Origin: Algoriphagus aestuarii
Lineage (GTDB): Bacteria; Bacteroidota; Bacteroidia; Cytophagales; Cyclobacteriaceae
Length of the DNA stretch: 64,000 bases
Direction of reading: 5' to 3'
Assembly: GCA_017051695.1 (NCBI GenBank)
Contig: JAFIDK010000002.1
Coordinates: forward strand, 496,001 to 560,000
Positions 51,843-62,316 of the stretch are shown here, in pieces. The position numbers were made by a program, and so were the translations under genes. Within the stretch, counting starts at the first letter, position 1. Each line of letters begins with the position of its first letter. The notes under the pieces are model-generated. The model saw only the letters and a list, made by a program, of their open reading frames with translations, was not told the DNA's origin and ran no database searches.

Positions 51843-53813
51843 CTACCTTCTTAAATGATAAAAATGACCATCTTCAGCCCCAACTAAAATCTCCCAAATC
51901 CCATCTTTATTCCAATCTACAAACGTGGGACTAGTCGTATGACCCGCCAATACACTCTCAGAGACAGGTCCTAAATCTTTAAAAATCACTTTATCAGTGG
52001 TTTGGCTAATGTTTTCAAATAAAGAAACATTCACACTGTTGACCAGTAAATCAAAATCGCCATCCGAATCATAATCCACCAAAGAGATTTTCCTTCTTCC
52101 ACTTCCTCCGGCTTCAGCATTATTCAATCGCAAAGGTCCGGTTTCAGTATTTTGTGCAATGTTGCGATTAGAATAAATAGAGGCAGATTCACCATAAAAA
52201 ATTCTTTTTCCAGGTCTGACGTAAGTCTCACCTGACTGTTGCTTGAATCCTTCAAAAAAACTTAAATAGCCTTCGTGGTCAAGCATGACCAAATCCATTA
52301 TTCCATCTTTGTTCCAGTCGATGGCATAAGGAGTTGTCCTCCATTGTGTAACGAGTTCTTGGTTTTCGGGTCTCCACCAATTCCACATCGGATATTCCAT
52401 AGGCTGGTCTTCCCAAGCCACATTTATCGATCTGGGATTTTCTAAAGAAAGCCCCGTGTTTCTTAGCCATTGAACTTTTCCCCAAATAGAATTATATAAA
52501 ATGTCCATTTTCCCATCACCATCCCAATCAGCAACTGACAAAGTGGTATATCCCCATTTTGCTTCTGCGGGACCTTGTATAGATCCATTATTACCGGCTT
52601 GGATTCGAAAAATTTCACCATCTGATTCCAATAATTTTGGTTGATTCCAAACTGGTTCAGATCCACCACCTACATTTTCAATAAAGGCGATGTAACCTGC
52701 CGAATTTCCTGAGATCAAATCCTCATCTCCATCTTGGTCCCAATCCACAGAAACAGGTGTAGCCAATGCCCCAAACTTTAAATTATCAGCTTTTTGTCTA
52801 AAATAAACCGGTGAATCAAATACAGGCATTCCATCTTTCACATTGCCTGTATGGCGGATCAATGCTACTCTTCCGTCTTCATCACCCACCACCAAGTCAG
52901 TATCACCATCCTGATCCCAGTCTATAGCAACAGGAATGATCATTTGTAAATCCATCTTTACCAAACCACTGGAATTGCTCAGATAAACACCCTTTTTGTA
53001 TTTGGGTTGTGACCTGCTTCCAATATTTTCAAAATACATCAGCTGATCTAAAAATTCCCCGCAGATCAAATCAAGATCACCATCTCCATCAAAATCCGAA
53101 AAATTTGGAGAGGGAGCTCCATAAACATCTATATCGCTTTCTGATGCTTGAATTTTTCCTCTGTTTACATAAGTTCCAGCATCATTTTCCAACCAATAAA
53201 CATAGCCATGCAGAGGACCATTTTTCCAATTTCCCTTCGCATCAAATGCATTGTCCCAGCCGTAATCGTTCCAATCATCAATCCCAACTACAACATCCAG
53301 ATCCCCATCCCCTTCATAATCGACCATTTTCCATTGATTGAAGCGGGGTTTCTTTTCCATATTTTTTATCAGCTCATCAGATGGATAAAGATCAAGTGGA
53401 TTTTCTACTAATGAATTTTCAAAATTCTTTAATTCCTTACCGGGTATAGTGACATACGCACCTTGCTCTATATGCGAAATTTGAATCTGTGGAATTGCCG
53501 GTCCAATTCTTATCGGAGCTTCAAAAATCGGAAAATCTCCTCCCTCTTTATTTTCAAAAAAGTACAACCCATTAAAGGGTTTATCAGGACAAGAGACCAG
53601 CAGATCCATATCTCCATCCTTGTCAAAGTCCATGGGAATTGGCCAGGCCCAAAGTCCAACTCCAACAAAAGGCGTAGTTTCAGGATTATTATACTTCACT
53701 AGTTCAAATTGCTTTTTGTTTCCGGGTGCCGGCTTTTCCTGAAATGATGAAAGCAGCAAAAAATTCAAAATGTAAACTATCCAAATAACTCCAGATCCAT
53801 TTGTTCGCTTCAT
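51843..53813 (-). CDS. Exported FG-GAP/VCBS repeat protein
   Basis: 656 residues from the ATG at 53813, which has AAGGA eight bases upstream; an in-frame TTG at 53837 is less likely. A signal region (about 5-25) is followed by many repeats around DxDxDGDxD calcium-binding sites (DFDKDGDMDLL, DYEGDGDLDVV, DFDGDGDLDLI, DWDQDGDTDLV and others), at least seven. These form an integrin-like propeller. Probably a surface protein of unknown ligand. Single gene. Confidence 0.88.
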   Translation of the reverse strand: MKRTNGSGVIWIVYILNFLLLSSFQEKPAPGNKKQFELVKYNNPETTPFVGVGLWAWPIPMDFDKDGDMDLLVSCPDKPFNGLYFFENKEGGDFPIFEAPIRIGPAIPQIQISHIEQGAYVTIPGKELKNFENSLVENPLDLYPSDELIKNMEKKPRFNQWKMVDYEGDGDLDVVVGIDDWNDYGWDNAFDAKGNWKNGPLHGYVYWLENDAGTYVNRGKIQASESDIDVYGAPSPNFSDFDGDGDLDLICGEFLDQLMYFENIGSRSQPKYKKGVYLSNSSGLVKMDLQMIIPVAIDWDQDGDTDLVVGDEDGRVALIRHTGNVKDGMPVFDSPVYFRQKADNLKFGALATPVSVDWDQDGDEDLISGNSAGYIAFIENVGGGSEPVWNQPKLLESDGEIFRIQAGNNGSIQGPAEAKWGYTTLSVADWDGDGKMDILYNSIWGKVQWLRNTGLSLENPRSINVAWEDQPMEYPMWNWWRPENQELVTQWRTTPYAIDWNKDGIMDLVMLDHEGYLSFFEGFKQQSGETYVRPGKRIFYGESASIYSNRNIAQNTETGPLRLNNAEAGGSGRRKISLVDYDSDGDFDLLVNSVNVSLFENISQTTDKVIFKDLGPVSESVLAGHTTSPTFVDWNKDGIWEILVGAEDGHFYHLRR

Positions 53814-53926
53814 ATTTCCTTGGTTAAAGTCCTTCAATTTACGGGAAGTCTACTAATAGAAAAGGAAACATCTATCCTGCTTTGTTTGAAATATGATTTT
53901 ATCTTTAACCAAAATTCAAATTCACT

Positions 53927-55225
53927 GTGAAAAAACACCGGATTCTTCTTGCCCTCGTTTCTTTTTTGGCTCTATTATCCTGTTCGGTCAAAGCTGAAAA
54001 CCCAAGCTTCACCTATCCAAACTCCATAGAAATCCCAATTGGTGGAAATACCTATCAGAGTGCCGGTAATATCCAAGAAAAAATCACGGAAGACGGCATT
54101 GTCAATTGGTCAAATAGTGATACGGAATTCAGTATTTATATCAGATCCTCATTGGCTAAAGAAGTGGAAATCCATTTGGATTTAATCCAACAAGAGGAAA
54201 ATTCTGAAATAACAATTGCATTGGATAAAACTCATCAAGTTTCATTAAACCCCGGTCAAACCGACAAGGTTTTAATTGGAAAAATGAAACTTGCAACTGG
54301 ATACAACAAGATTACACTGAAAGGGATCAAAAAAGATGGAAGTGATTTTGCAAAAATCAAAAACCTGATCATATCCTTTGAAGGAGATTTAGACTTGAAT
54401 TTTGTCAGAGATAATGAGGATAACCGGTTCTACTGGGGAAGAAGAGGTCCATCTGTACACTTAACTTACGCATTACCTGAAAACCAGGATTTTAAATGGT
54501 TCTATAACGAAGTTACGGTTCCCGTTGGTCAGGATCCCATTGGTTCCTATTTTATGGCTAATGGATTTGGAGAAGGGTATTTTGGTATTCAGGTCAATTC
54601 CGAAACAGAAAGAAGAATCCTGTTTTCGGTTTGGAGTCCATTCAAAATTGATAATCCAGGGGAAATTCCTGAGGAAGAGAAAATCATTTTGCTCAAAAAA
54701 GGAGAAGATGTTTACACAGGTGAATTCGGTAACGAAGGATCTGGAGGTCAAAGCTATCTACGCTACCCTTGGAAGGCAGGTCAAACTTATCGTTTTCTGA
54801 ATTCTGTGGAACCTGATGGCAAAGGGAATACCATCTATACAGCCTATTTTATGGATCCCGAAAAGCAGGAATGGAAATTAATAGCCAGTTTTTTACGGCC
54901 AAAAACTGATACTTGGTACAAGAGGCCTCATTCCTTTTTAGAAAATTTCATACCCCAAAAAGGACATGTACAGCGATCAGCAAACTATTCAAACCAATGG
55001 GCTAGAACTTCAGAAGGAAAATGGATAGAACTGACTGAAGCGAAATTCACCGGTGATGATATTGCCAAAAGAAAGTATCGAATGGACTATTCAGGAGGTG
55101 AAATAGAAGGAGTATTCTTCTTACAAAACAGTGGGTTCTTTGATCAGTTTACAGAACTCAACAGCATGCACCATAGAGTAAACAAGGGAAGAGCACCGGT
55201 AATTGATTGGGAATTATTGCCTTGA
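53927..55225 (+). CDS. DUF5077/DUF3472-like secreted protein
   Basis: 432 residues from a GTG at 53927 (MKKHRILLALVSFLALLSC follows, a lipoprotein-type signal). An N-terminal beta domain (about 30-150) and a C-terminal DUF3472-type region (YWGRRGPSVHLTYALPENQDFKWFYNEVTVP onward, with W-rich and G-rich motifs) are seen. These proteins are linked to carbohydrate-related loci in Bacteroidota; function unknown. It lies between an FG-GAP gene and the transglutaminase operon. Confidence 0.8.
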   Translation: MKKHRILLALVSFLALLSCSVKAENPSFTYPNSIEIPIGGNTYQSAGNIQEKITEDGIVNWSNSDTEFSIYIRSSLAKEVEIHLDLIQQEENSEITIALDKTHQVSLNPGQTDKVLIGKMKLATGYNKITLKGIKKDGSDFAKIKNLIISFEGDLDLNFVRDNEDNRFYWGRRGPSVHLTYALPENQDFKWFYNEVTVPVGQDPIGSYFMANGFGEGYFGIQVNSETERRILFSVWSPFKIDNPGEIPEEEKIILLKKGEDVYTGEFGNEGSGGQSYLRYPWKAGQTYRFLNSVEPDGKGNTIYTAYFMDPEKQEWKLIASFLRPKTDTWYKRPHSFLENFIPQKGHVQRSANYSNQWARTSEGKWIELTEAKFTGDDIAKRKYRMDYSGGEIEGVFFLQNSGFFDQFTELNSMHHRVNKGRAPVIDWELLP

Positions 55226-55254
55226 TTGCTTTGGTGAATTCTTAATAAATGTGA

Positions 55255-56139
55255 TCAGTACTCCCGATCGAGGTTGGTCACATCCACGCTGACTTTCATT
55301 TCTTGCTGGCTTCCGCTGTATACGATTCCTTTCAGAGGTGTGACGTCTGCAAAATCCCTTCCAACAGCGACACGGATATGTTTGTCGTTAACCAAAAGAT
55401 TGTTGGTTGCATCAAACTCCACCCATCCATGTTCCGGAATATAAACTGCAATCCAGGCATGTGAAGCATCCGAACCTATCAATTTGGGTTTGCCTGGCGG
55501 GGGAATAGTTTCTATATATCCACTTACATATCTAGCTGCCAGACCTATCACTCTCAGGCAAGCCAAAGAAAAATGTGCAAAATCCTGGCAAACTCCCTTC
55601 TTGTGTTCAAATACTTTTTCCAGTGGTGTACTGATGTCAGTGAATCCCGGTGTAAAAGCAAAATCCTTGAAAATCCGATTATTCAGGTCAGTCATGGCTT
55701 CCATCAATGGACGTTCCGGTGTAAAAGATTCTAAAGTATATTCCTTTAAACCGTCGATGAATTTCACATGATCGGATTCCAGATAGTACTGACGGACCTC
55801 GTTGGGGGCTTTGGTACTGTGAAGCCATTCTACTACCTTTTCCCACGCCATGGTCGAGGAAGGATCCAATTTCATCCAAGCAGGTGATTGTAGTTTCAAG
55901 ACACTTTGGGAAGTAACTGTCAGTTTTTTATGGGATCTCTCCACAGAAAAATACAGGTATTTATTCCCGAAAAAATCTGTTCGTTCTTCCTCTGAGCTCG
56001 GCTTTGGACTTATTTCACAAACGTATTTCTCCACTTTTTGAAACTCAGAATCCTGTGGGACCTGAAACATCAGATTATGGCATAATACCGCTGGAAACTC
56101 ATAAATATAATCTGTGATATGGATGACCTGATAATTCAT
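55255..56139 (-). CDS. Transglutaminase-family protein of the ATP-grasp operon
   Basis: 294 residues. An N-terminal strand-rich domain (Bact_transglu_N, about 1-90) and the cysteine-protease-like core with C (about 183) in GVCQDFAHF, H in DASHAWIAVYIP and D in WVEFDATNN. Such enzymes act as amide-forming or peptide-cleaving proteins. The start overlaps the ATP-grasp gene stop by 4 nt (ATGA-type coupling). Confidence 0.9.
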   Translation of the reverse strand: MNYQVIHITDYIYEFPAVLCHNLMFQVPQDSEFQKVEKYVCEISPKPSSEEERTDFFGNKYLYFSVERSHKKLTVTSQSVLKLQSPAWMKLDPSSTMAWEKVVEWLHSTKAPNEVRQYYLESDHVKFIDGLKEYTLESFTPERPLMEAMTDLNNRIFKDFAFTPGFTDISTPLEKVFEHKKGVCQDFAHFSLACLRVIGLAARYVSGYIETIPPPGKPKLIGSDASHAWIAVYIPEHGWVEFDATNNLLVNDKHIRVAVGRDFADVTPLKGIVYSGSQQEMKVSVDVTNLDREY

Positions 56140-58673
56140 ATTTCCGGGATAATAGAAGTTTGAATCATGCTATAGGCCGATCCTGTATGACTGAAATATT
56201 TCTGATAAATCAAATCTGAGGTCTCATGAAGCAATTCGATTGTTTGATCCAGCAGAGCCATCAAATGAGTATATTCGTTGGTTTCAGGGTCAAGGGTTGA
56301 AATCACCTGGATATCACAAAGCCTGATTTTCGTGATAGCCTCTAGTAGTTTTTTCCTCTCTATACCAAATTGCTCATGCTCATCCTGATTTGGAAGAGCT
56401 TTTAAATGGGAGTCAATTTCCAAAAGTTGAAATATAAGTGACCTTGGATTGTCTTCGTGCAGGATCAAAAGGCTAAGAACACCTTGCATTTCCAGATTGG
56501 AGCGATACCTGTAGCGATAAGTTACCAAGCTTTCATTACAGCGTAAAGTGTCTTCCATTAACTCTTTATTCGATTCGGTATCAAAGGAAATGGAAAGCAT
56601 GCCTCTCAAAATGGTGCAGTTGTTTGCTGCCGATTCTATAAAGCGGCCAATATTCAATAAATGCCAGGTAGTCTCCCTGGTCATATTATCGATATTGAGC
56701 CCATAAAACGCCATCAGCTTTACTACCATATTATCCAGATTATGGTATGCCTTGAGGAGGGAATTGTCCGATTGTCTCATCTTGGTCAATTCCTCCGAGA
56801 TACTATCCAAGATTCTCCATGTGTCCAAACTCAATCGATCTCGTACCGCAAAAGCATTGGTAAGGAAAGACTGAATGGAAAATGCAAGACTTCCCGGTTT
56901 ATCTACATCATGGACAAGATCCAAAAGCTCGGATTCCGGATTTTTTAAAATAGATTTTTCAGTGAACCCTGGTAGTGTGCCAGTCATCAAGGTTAATGTC
57001 TTGAGAAGGGTACTTAAAACAGGGGTTTCATGGATATGAATATCTTCATCTGCTTCATTATAAGAAAGCAGCGTCATTCTCATCAATCGGACAGCATAGG
57101 CTGATCTTTCCAGATATCTCCCTAACCAAAAAAGCCGCTCCCCTGTCCTACTTGGCAGTACAGTTCTGACCAAAGGTTGGGATTTGGCGACTTTTGGAAG
57201 TTTTGAAACTACGTCTTTTGGTTTTCCTAAAACCCAGGTGTCCTTACTGATTCCACCAGATTGATTGGAAACTAGAAAAGCGCCTTTTTCGGGGGAGCTT
57301 CTGGAAAGTCCACCTGGCATGACTTGGTAGGTGTTGTTTTCGGAATCCGCGACTACATAACTTCTAAAAACCGCATTTCTGGCTTCCAATTTATTGTTGA
57401 TCCAAGACGGGGAGGTAGAAAAATCCACCATCTCCTGCCCTACAAACATATACGGGTTTCTTTGGATCTCTTTTTTGAGTTTATTTAGTTGTTCTTTGGT
57501 CAGATCCCCGCCAAAAACTGATTTATGATTGGTACCTCTATAAATATTTCTGATTACAAGTGTTTCTATGTGGTCAAAGACGTATTTCAACTCCTTTCCC
57601 TGACCGCACCACCAAGTGGCTACCGAAGGGAGAATAAGCTCCTCTCCAAGGAATATTTTGGAAATCTTAGGTAGAAATGCCATCAGACCAGGGTTTTCCA
57701 AAACGCGACAGCCCAGTGGATTAATAACCAAAACTTTCTTCTGACGTACTGCCTCCATCAAACCGACCACACCTAAATGCGAATCATTTTTGAATTCCAA
57801 AGGATCACAAAACACATCATCAACTCTCCGAATGATCACATCCACTTTTTCCAGTCCCTTGATGGTTTTTAGCCAAACATATCCACCACTTACCGTCAGA
57901 TCCTCTCCAAAAGCAAGCGTAAATCCCATAAAGGAAGAAATGTAAGCATGCTCAAAGAAGGTTTCATTGGTTGGTCCGGGAGAAAGCAGGACCACTCTTG
58001 GGTTTTCTTTGTTATTGGTGAGACTACTAAGCGTATTTTTAAAGGTCTGGTAATAAGAGGTGATTTTACGCACATGATTTTCCCGAATCAATTCCGGAAA
58101 AACCCTGGTCATCGCCGCTCTGTTTTCAAAAGTATATCCTGCACCAGAAGGCGCATCTGTCCGGTCATGAAGTACCCACATCATGCCATTTGGGCCACGG
58201 GCCAAATCAGAGGAATATTGGATTAATTGCTGCTCTCCTTCCAGTCGAATATCATGTGCCTGCCGGAGAAATCCTTTGTGATTGTAGATCAATTCAAATG
58301 GTAAAAGTCCTTCTTTGATCAATTTTTGATCTCCATACAAGTCCTTTAAAATAAGGTTAAGGAGTTGGGTTCTTTGAATCAATCCCTTTTCAATTCTTTC
58401 CCATTCTTCAGAATTGAAAACCATGGGTACAGGATCCAAAATCCAGGGACGGTTCATTCCATCAGGATCCCCGTACACATTATAGGTCACACCGTTTTCA
58501 CGAAGCTGACGGCTGACTTCTTCTTGGAACTGCCGCATTTTCTCAGATCCAATTTGATCGTAATACCTAGCTATTCTTTCCCAATGACTATGTATTTTAC
58601 CTTGATCAGTAGCCATTTCATCTAGAAATGGCGCATTATTGAACATTTTTTCAATAAGATAAGACTCAATCAT
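56136..58673 (-). CDS. Circularly permuted ATP-grasp fused to Alpha-E
   Basis: 845 residues. The first half (about 1-490) is a circularly permuted ATP-grasp of the type linked to peptide-bond formation (YNVYGDPDGMNRPWILDPVPM, GPTNETFFEHAYISSFMGF, INPLGCRVLENPGL). The second half (about 510-845) is an all-helical Alpha-E domain (SRTGERLFWLGRYLERS to the end). In many bacteria these two are separate genes; here they are fused. The expected reaction is ATP-dependent amide ligation of an unknown peptide or protein. Confidence 0.9.
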   Translation of the reverse strand: MIESYLIEKMFNNAPFLDEMATDQGKIHSHWERIARYYDQIGSEKMRQFQEEVSRQLRENGVTYNVYGDPDGMNRPWILDPVPMVFNSEEWERIEKGLIQRTQLLNLILKDLYGDQKLIKEGLLPFELIYNHKGFLRQAHDIRLEGEQQLIQYSSDLARGPNGMMWVLHDRTDAPSGAGYTFENRAAMTRVFPELIRENHVRKITSYYQTFKNTLSSLTNNKENPRVVLLSPGPTNETFFEHAYISSFMGFTLAFGEDLTVSGGYVWLKTIKGLEKVDVIIRRVDDVFCDPLEFKNDSHLGVVGLMEAVRQKKVLVINPLGCRVLENPGLMAFLPKISKIFLGEELILPSVATWWCGQGKELKYVFDHIETLVIRNIYRGTNHKSVFGGDLTKEQLNKLKKEIQRNPYMFVGQEMVDFSTSPSWINNKLEARNAVFRSYVVADSENNTYQVMPGGLSRSSPEKGAFLVSNQSGGISKDTWVLGKPKDVVSKLPKVAKSQPLVRTVLPSRTGERLFWLGRYLERSAYAVRLMRMTLLSYNEADEDIHIHETPVLSTLLKTLTLMTGTLPGFTEKSILKNPESELLDLVHDVDKPGSLAFSIQSFLTNAFAVRDRLSLDTWRILDSISEELTKMRQSDNSLLKAYHNLDNMVVKLMAFYGLNIDNMTRETTWHLLNIGRFIESAANNCTILRGMLSISFDTESNKELMEDTLRCNESLVTYRYRYRSNLEMQGVLSLLILHEDNPRSLIFQLLEIDSHLKALPNQDEHEQFGIERKKLLEAITKIRLCDIQVISTLDPETNEYTHLMALLDQTIELLHETSDLIYQKYFSHTGSAYSMIQTSIIPEI

Positions 58674-58702
58674 TTGACCAAATTGAACTAATTAAACGCT
58701 GA

Positions 58703-61700
58703 TTATACCCATCCACTCTTCTTATACCGACGCAAATCCATCGTGTACGGAAATTCAGGATTGACAATCTCTGTCTCTCCATCATAGATTGTTTGGCCCT
58801 CTATTTTGGTAATATACCTTCCTGAATTCTGACTTTCGGAAGCCGTGAAATTAACAGGATTCTCTGAGCTTATGGTATGTCCAAAGTCGAAAAATCTAGA
58901 AATTCTTCTAGCCTCTGCTTCATTGCTGTTGATAGGGAAATTATCATAACTTCTTCCACCGGGATGTACGACATGATACTGGCAGGCGGCTACAGACTTT
59001 TTGGTCCAGGTATCAAATAAATCTATCACCAAAGGTGTATCAATTCCGATGGTTGGATGAAGTGCCGAATAAGGTTGCCAGGCCCTATACCTGATACCGG
59101 CAACATATTCCCCTTGAACGCCTGTATTTTTTAATGGGATCTTAAAGCCATTACACATCAATTGGTATCTGGAGTCAGTCAAACCAGTTATTTTTACCTG
59201 AAGTCTTTCAAGAGATGAATCTACATATCTAGCTGTTCCTGAACTGGAAATCTCTTCTCCCAAAACATGCCAAGGTTCTATGGCCATCCGCAAATCAATA
59301 TGGATTTCATCAGATTGTAATTCACCTATAAATGGAAATCTAAAACTGAAAAATGGAGCAAACCAGGAAATATTAAAATCATATCCCGCATTTTTCAGGT
59401 CCTGGATCACTTCCTTCATGTCCTTTTCACAATAGTGAGGTAACAGAAACTTATCGTGAAGAGAAGTGCCCCACCTTACCAACTTATGGTTATACGGTTC
59501 CTTCCAAAACCAACTCATCAATGCCCGGATCAATAGTAATTGTACCATGCTCATTCGATAATGAGGAGGCATATCAAATCCCCTAAATTCCAATATTCCC
59601 AATCTTCCGCTGCTCGAATCAGGTGAATATAATTTATCGATACAGAATTCTGCCCTATGGGTATTTCCGGTGATATCCACCAGTAAGTTTCTGAAAATTC
59701 GATCTACCATCCAGAAAGGAATTTCATTTTCTTTTCCGTTCGGAACTTGCTGAAATGCCAATTCCAATTCATAAAGCATGTCATCTCTTCCTTCATCTAC
59801 CCTTGGCGCCTGACTAGTAGGGCCGATAAACTGCGTAGAAAAGAGATAAGACAATGCCGGATGATGCTGCCAATAGGTTATAAAACTCCGCAATACATCC
59901 GGTCTTCTAAGAAGAGGACTGTGTTCTGGACTAGTGCCACCTAAGGTAATATGGTTGCCACCTCCTGTGCCAGTATGCTTTCCATCCACATTGAATTTTT
60001 CTGAAATCAACCTGGATTCACGGGCTTTTTCATAAAGTACATCGTAATTATTTAAAATTTCTTTCCAGGTCTTGGCGGGCTGAATGTTTACTTCGATTAC
60101 CCCTGGGTCTGGGGTGATCATCATCTTTTCTACTCTAGGATCTGAAGGCGGATCATATCCTTCTATCAGGATCGGCATTTTCAACTTTTTGGCGGTTCGT
60201 TCTACAGCACTTACTAAATCCAGATAATGATCCATATGGGTAGTAGGCGGGAAGAAAACAAACAACTTACCTTCTCTCACTTCTGCTACCAAAGTGGTTT
60301 TGAAAATCCTTTTGGAATTGATCGGAGGCTTCTTAGATTTTAGTTTCTTCAAAGATTTGGGAAGCTTTCTGTCCTCTGCAAAAAGATCCCTTTCAGGCAA
60401 TACAGGCTCTTTTTCAGGAGCTGTAAATTCGATAGAGTCCAAAGGAAGCCGAAGTCCTGCTGGGGAATTGCCCGGTACTAAATAAATGTCGTCCCTCCGG
60501 AATTTCCATTTGCAACTTTGCCATCTCTGTTCGTTAAACTCCCATTCCAAAGGGATTGAAAAAGCAACTGGCTTTCCTAGTCCCTTATTTAAGAGCTCGG
60601 CAAGCTTCTGCCTCTCCAAAGATGATTTCAGATTGTACTTTTTCGGATTGACATTTACAGGCACTCTTCCTTCCTGCCAAATGAAATAAAAAGGATCTTC
60701 ATAGAGCGGTGAAATATTGTCTTTGTCCACATTCAACTGCTTGACGAGGTTATTCACAAAACTCTTGGCATGTCTGCTGTTAAGTTTATAATCCTTGGAC
60801 AAGTCTGCCATCAATGTATCATCATGCCAAATTGCCTTGCCGTCTTTTCGCCAAAAGCAAGCGAGTTTCCACCTGGGAAGTGGTTCACCTGGATACCATT
60901 TCCCTTGTCCATACTGCATCAAAGCCCCATGCCCAAACTCCTCTTTCAACTTGTGAAACAAGATGTTTGACAGCCTTCTTTTATGCTCTCCATCTGCAGT
61001 AGTATTCCATTCAGGAGCATCTTGGTTGTCTATCGATACAAATGTAGGCTCCCCTCCCATGGTCAAGCGCACATCATTTGCCTGAAGGTCAAGATCCACT
61101 TTATCACCAACAACCAGTATTTTCTCCCAATCCTCTTCAGAATAGGGTTTGGTTACTCTTGGGGTTTCTTCTATTCTGGTTACCTCATTGGCAAAATGGA
61201 ATTCAGTTTCTGCAGGTTCCGCCATTCCGGAAATCGGTGCGGCATCCTGGGGACTGGGTGTGCAGGCTAGAGGTATATGTCCTTCTCCGGCAAACAAACC
61301 AGAGGTGGAATCCAAACCTATCCATCCAGCACCCGGTACAAAAACTTCTGTCCAAGCATGTAAGTCTGTAAAGTCTTCTTCCGGGCCCGAAGGACCATCC
61401 AAGGATTTTTCATCCGATTTTAACTGAACCAAATACCCGGATGCAAATCGTGATGCTAAGCCAAGATGCCTTAGAACCAGAACCATTAACCAGGCAAAAT
61501 CCCTACATGAGCCTGAGCCTATAGTCAAAGTTTCTTCACAGCTTTGCACCCCTGGCTCTAACCTGACATTGTACTTGAGCTCTTGGTTGATTAATTGATT
61601 GATGGCTACTAAGTAATCCACCGTGATCATGTCCTTGGTGAGAAGTTTTTTGGCCTTTTTTACTAATTCAAGTAAGAGTGAGCCAGCTTCTTTTAGCTCT

Positions 61701-62053
61701 AAATAAGGACCTAATTGGGCATTCAGACTTTCCTCATACTTAAATGGAAAAGTCATTGCATAATCCTCAACAAAAAAATCAAATGGATTGATCACCACCA
61801 TATCAGCTATCACTTCCACGTCAATCTCGAAGAACTTCACTTTTTCGGGAAAGACTATTCTTGCCAGGTAATTTCCAAAAGGATCCTGCTGCCAATTGAT
61901 AAAATGGTTGGCAGGTTTGACATTCAGAGAATATCCTTTGATAAATGTACGGGAGTGTGGAGCTGGTCTCAGTCTGATTACCTGCGGACCAAGTGTAATA
62001 TGACGATCATAATCGTATCGGGTAAAATGCCTTACAGCAACTTTAATGGACAT
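58703..62053 (-). CDS. Transglutaminase plus DUF2126 protein
   Basis: 1116 residues. An N-terminal transglutaminase-like domain (about 1-290) has C in GSGSCRDFAWLMVL, H in DLHAWTEVFVP and D in WIGLDSTSG. The remainder (about 300-1110) is DUF2126, related to circularly permuted amidoligase families: RLTMGGEPTFVSIDNQD and the His/Gly-rich NVDGKHTGTGGGNH are characteristic. First gene of the operon (transcription from the right), 29 nt ahead of the ATP-grasp gene. Confidence 0.9.
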   Translation of the reverse strand: MSIKVAVRHFTRYDYDRHITLGPQVIRLRPAPHSRTFIKGYSLNVKPANHFINWQQDPFGNYLARIVFPEKVKFFEIDVEVIADMVVINPFDFFVEDYAMTFPFKYEESLNAQLGPYLELKEAGSLLLELVKKAKKLLTKDMITVDYLVAINQLINQELKYNVRLEPGVQSCEETLTIGSGSCRDFAWLMVLVLRHLGLASRFASGYLVQLKSDEKSLDGPSGPEEDFTDLHAWTEVFVPGAGWIGLDSTSGLFAGEGHIPLACTPSPQDAAPISGMAEPAETEFHFANEVTRIEETPRVTKPYSEEDWEKILVVGDKVDLDLQANDVRLTMGGEPTFVSIDNQDAPEWNTTADGEHKRRLSNILFHKLKEEFGHGALMQYGQGKWYPGEPLPRWKLACFWRKDGKAIWHDDTLMADLSKDYKLNSRHAKSFVNNLVKQLNVDKDNISPLYEDPFYFIWQEGRVPVNVNPKKYNLKSSLERQKLAELLNKGLGKPVAFSIPLEWEFNEQRWQSCKWKFRRDDIYLVPGNSPAGLRLPLDSIEFTAPEKEPVLPERDLFAEDRKLPKSLKKLKSKKPPINSKRIFKTTLVAEVREGKLFVFFPPTTHMDHYLDLVSAVERTAKKLKMPILIEGYDPPSDPRVEKMMITPDPGVIEVNIQPAKTWKEILNNYDVLYEKARESRLISEKFNVDGKHTGTGGGNHITLGGTSPEHSPLLRRPDVLRSFITYWQHHPALSYLFSTQFIGPTSQAPRVDEGRDDMLYELELAFQQVPNGKENEIPFWMVDRIFRNLLVDITGNTHRAEFCIDKLYSPDSSSGRLGILEFRGFDMPPHYRMSMVQLLLIRALMSWFWKEPYNHKLVRWGTSLHDKFLLPHYCEKDMKEVIQDLKNAGYDFNISWFAPFFSFRFPFIGELQSDEIHIDLRMAIEPWHVLGEEISSSGTARYVDSSLERLQVKITGLTDSRYQLMCNGFKIPLKNTGVQGEYVAGIRYRAWQPYSALHPTIGIDTPLVIDLFDTWTKKSVAACQYHVVHPGGRSYDNFPINSNEAEARRISRFFDFGHTISSENPVNFTASESQNSGRYITKIEGQTIYDGETEIVNPEFPYTMDLRRYKKSGWV

Positions 62054-62227
62054 ATTAAAAATTTATTTTTTTCAAAAACCTCTGTTCCAAAACTGGGAAT
62101 GGCTATTTGGGCGATACTTATTTCAGTAATTTAAAATAAGATTGACACTAACTGAAATTTTGGAGAAAATTAATCCATTTGAATTGGCTAAGGAACCATT
62201 TAATACATTCAACTGCATGGTGTAAAC

Positions 62228-62279
62228 AAAAAAGCATCAATCCGCAAGATTGAATCCGGCAGACTGATGCTTAAAAAAA
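62228..62279 (-). terminator. Intrinsic terminator of the 246-residue gene
   Basis: AAGCATCA (62232-62239) pairs with TGATGCTT (62265-62272), with inner GC-rich bases, and T residues follow on the minus strand. It lies about 40 nt after the stop at 62317. Confidence 0.75.
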
Positions 62280-62316
62280 CGTAATATTTGGGCTTTAGAT
62301 TTTTTGGTTCAAAGAA

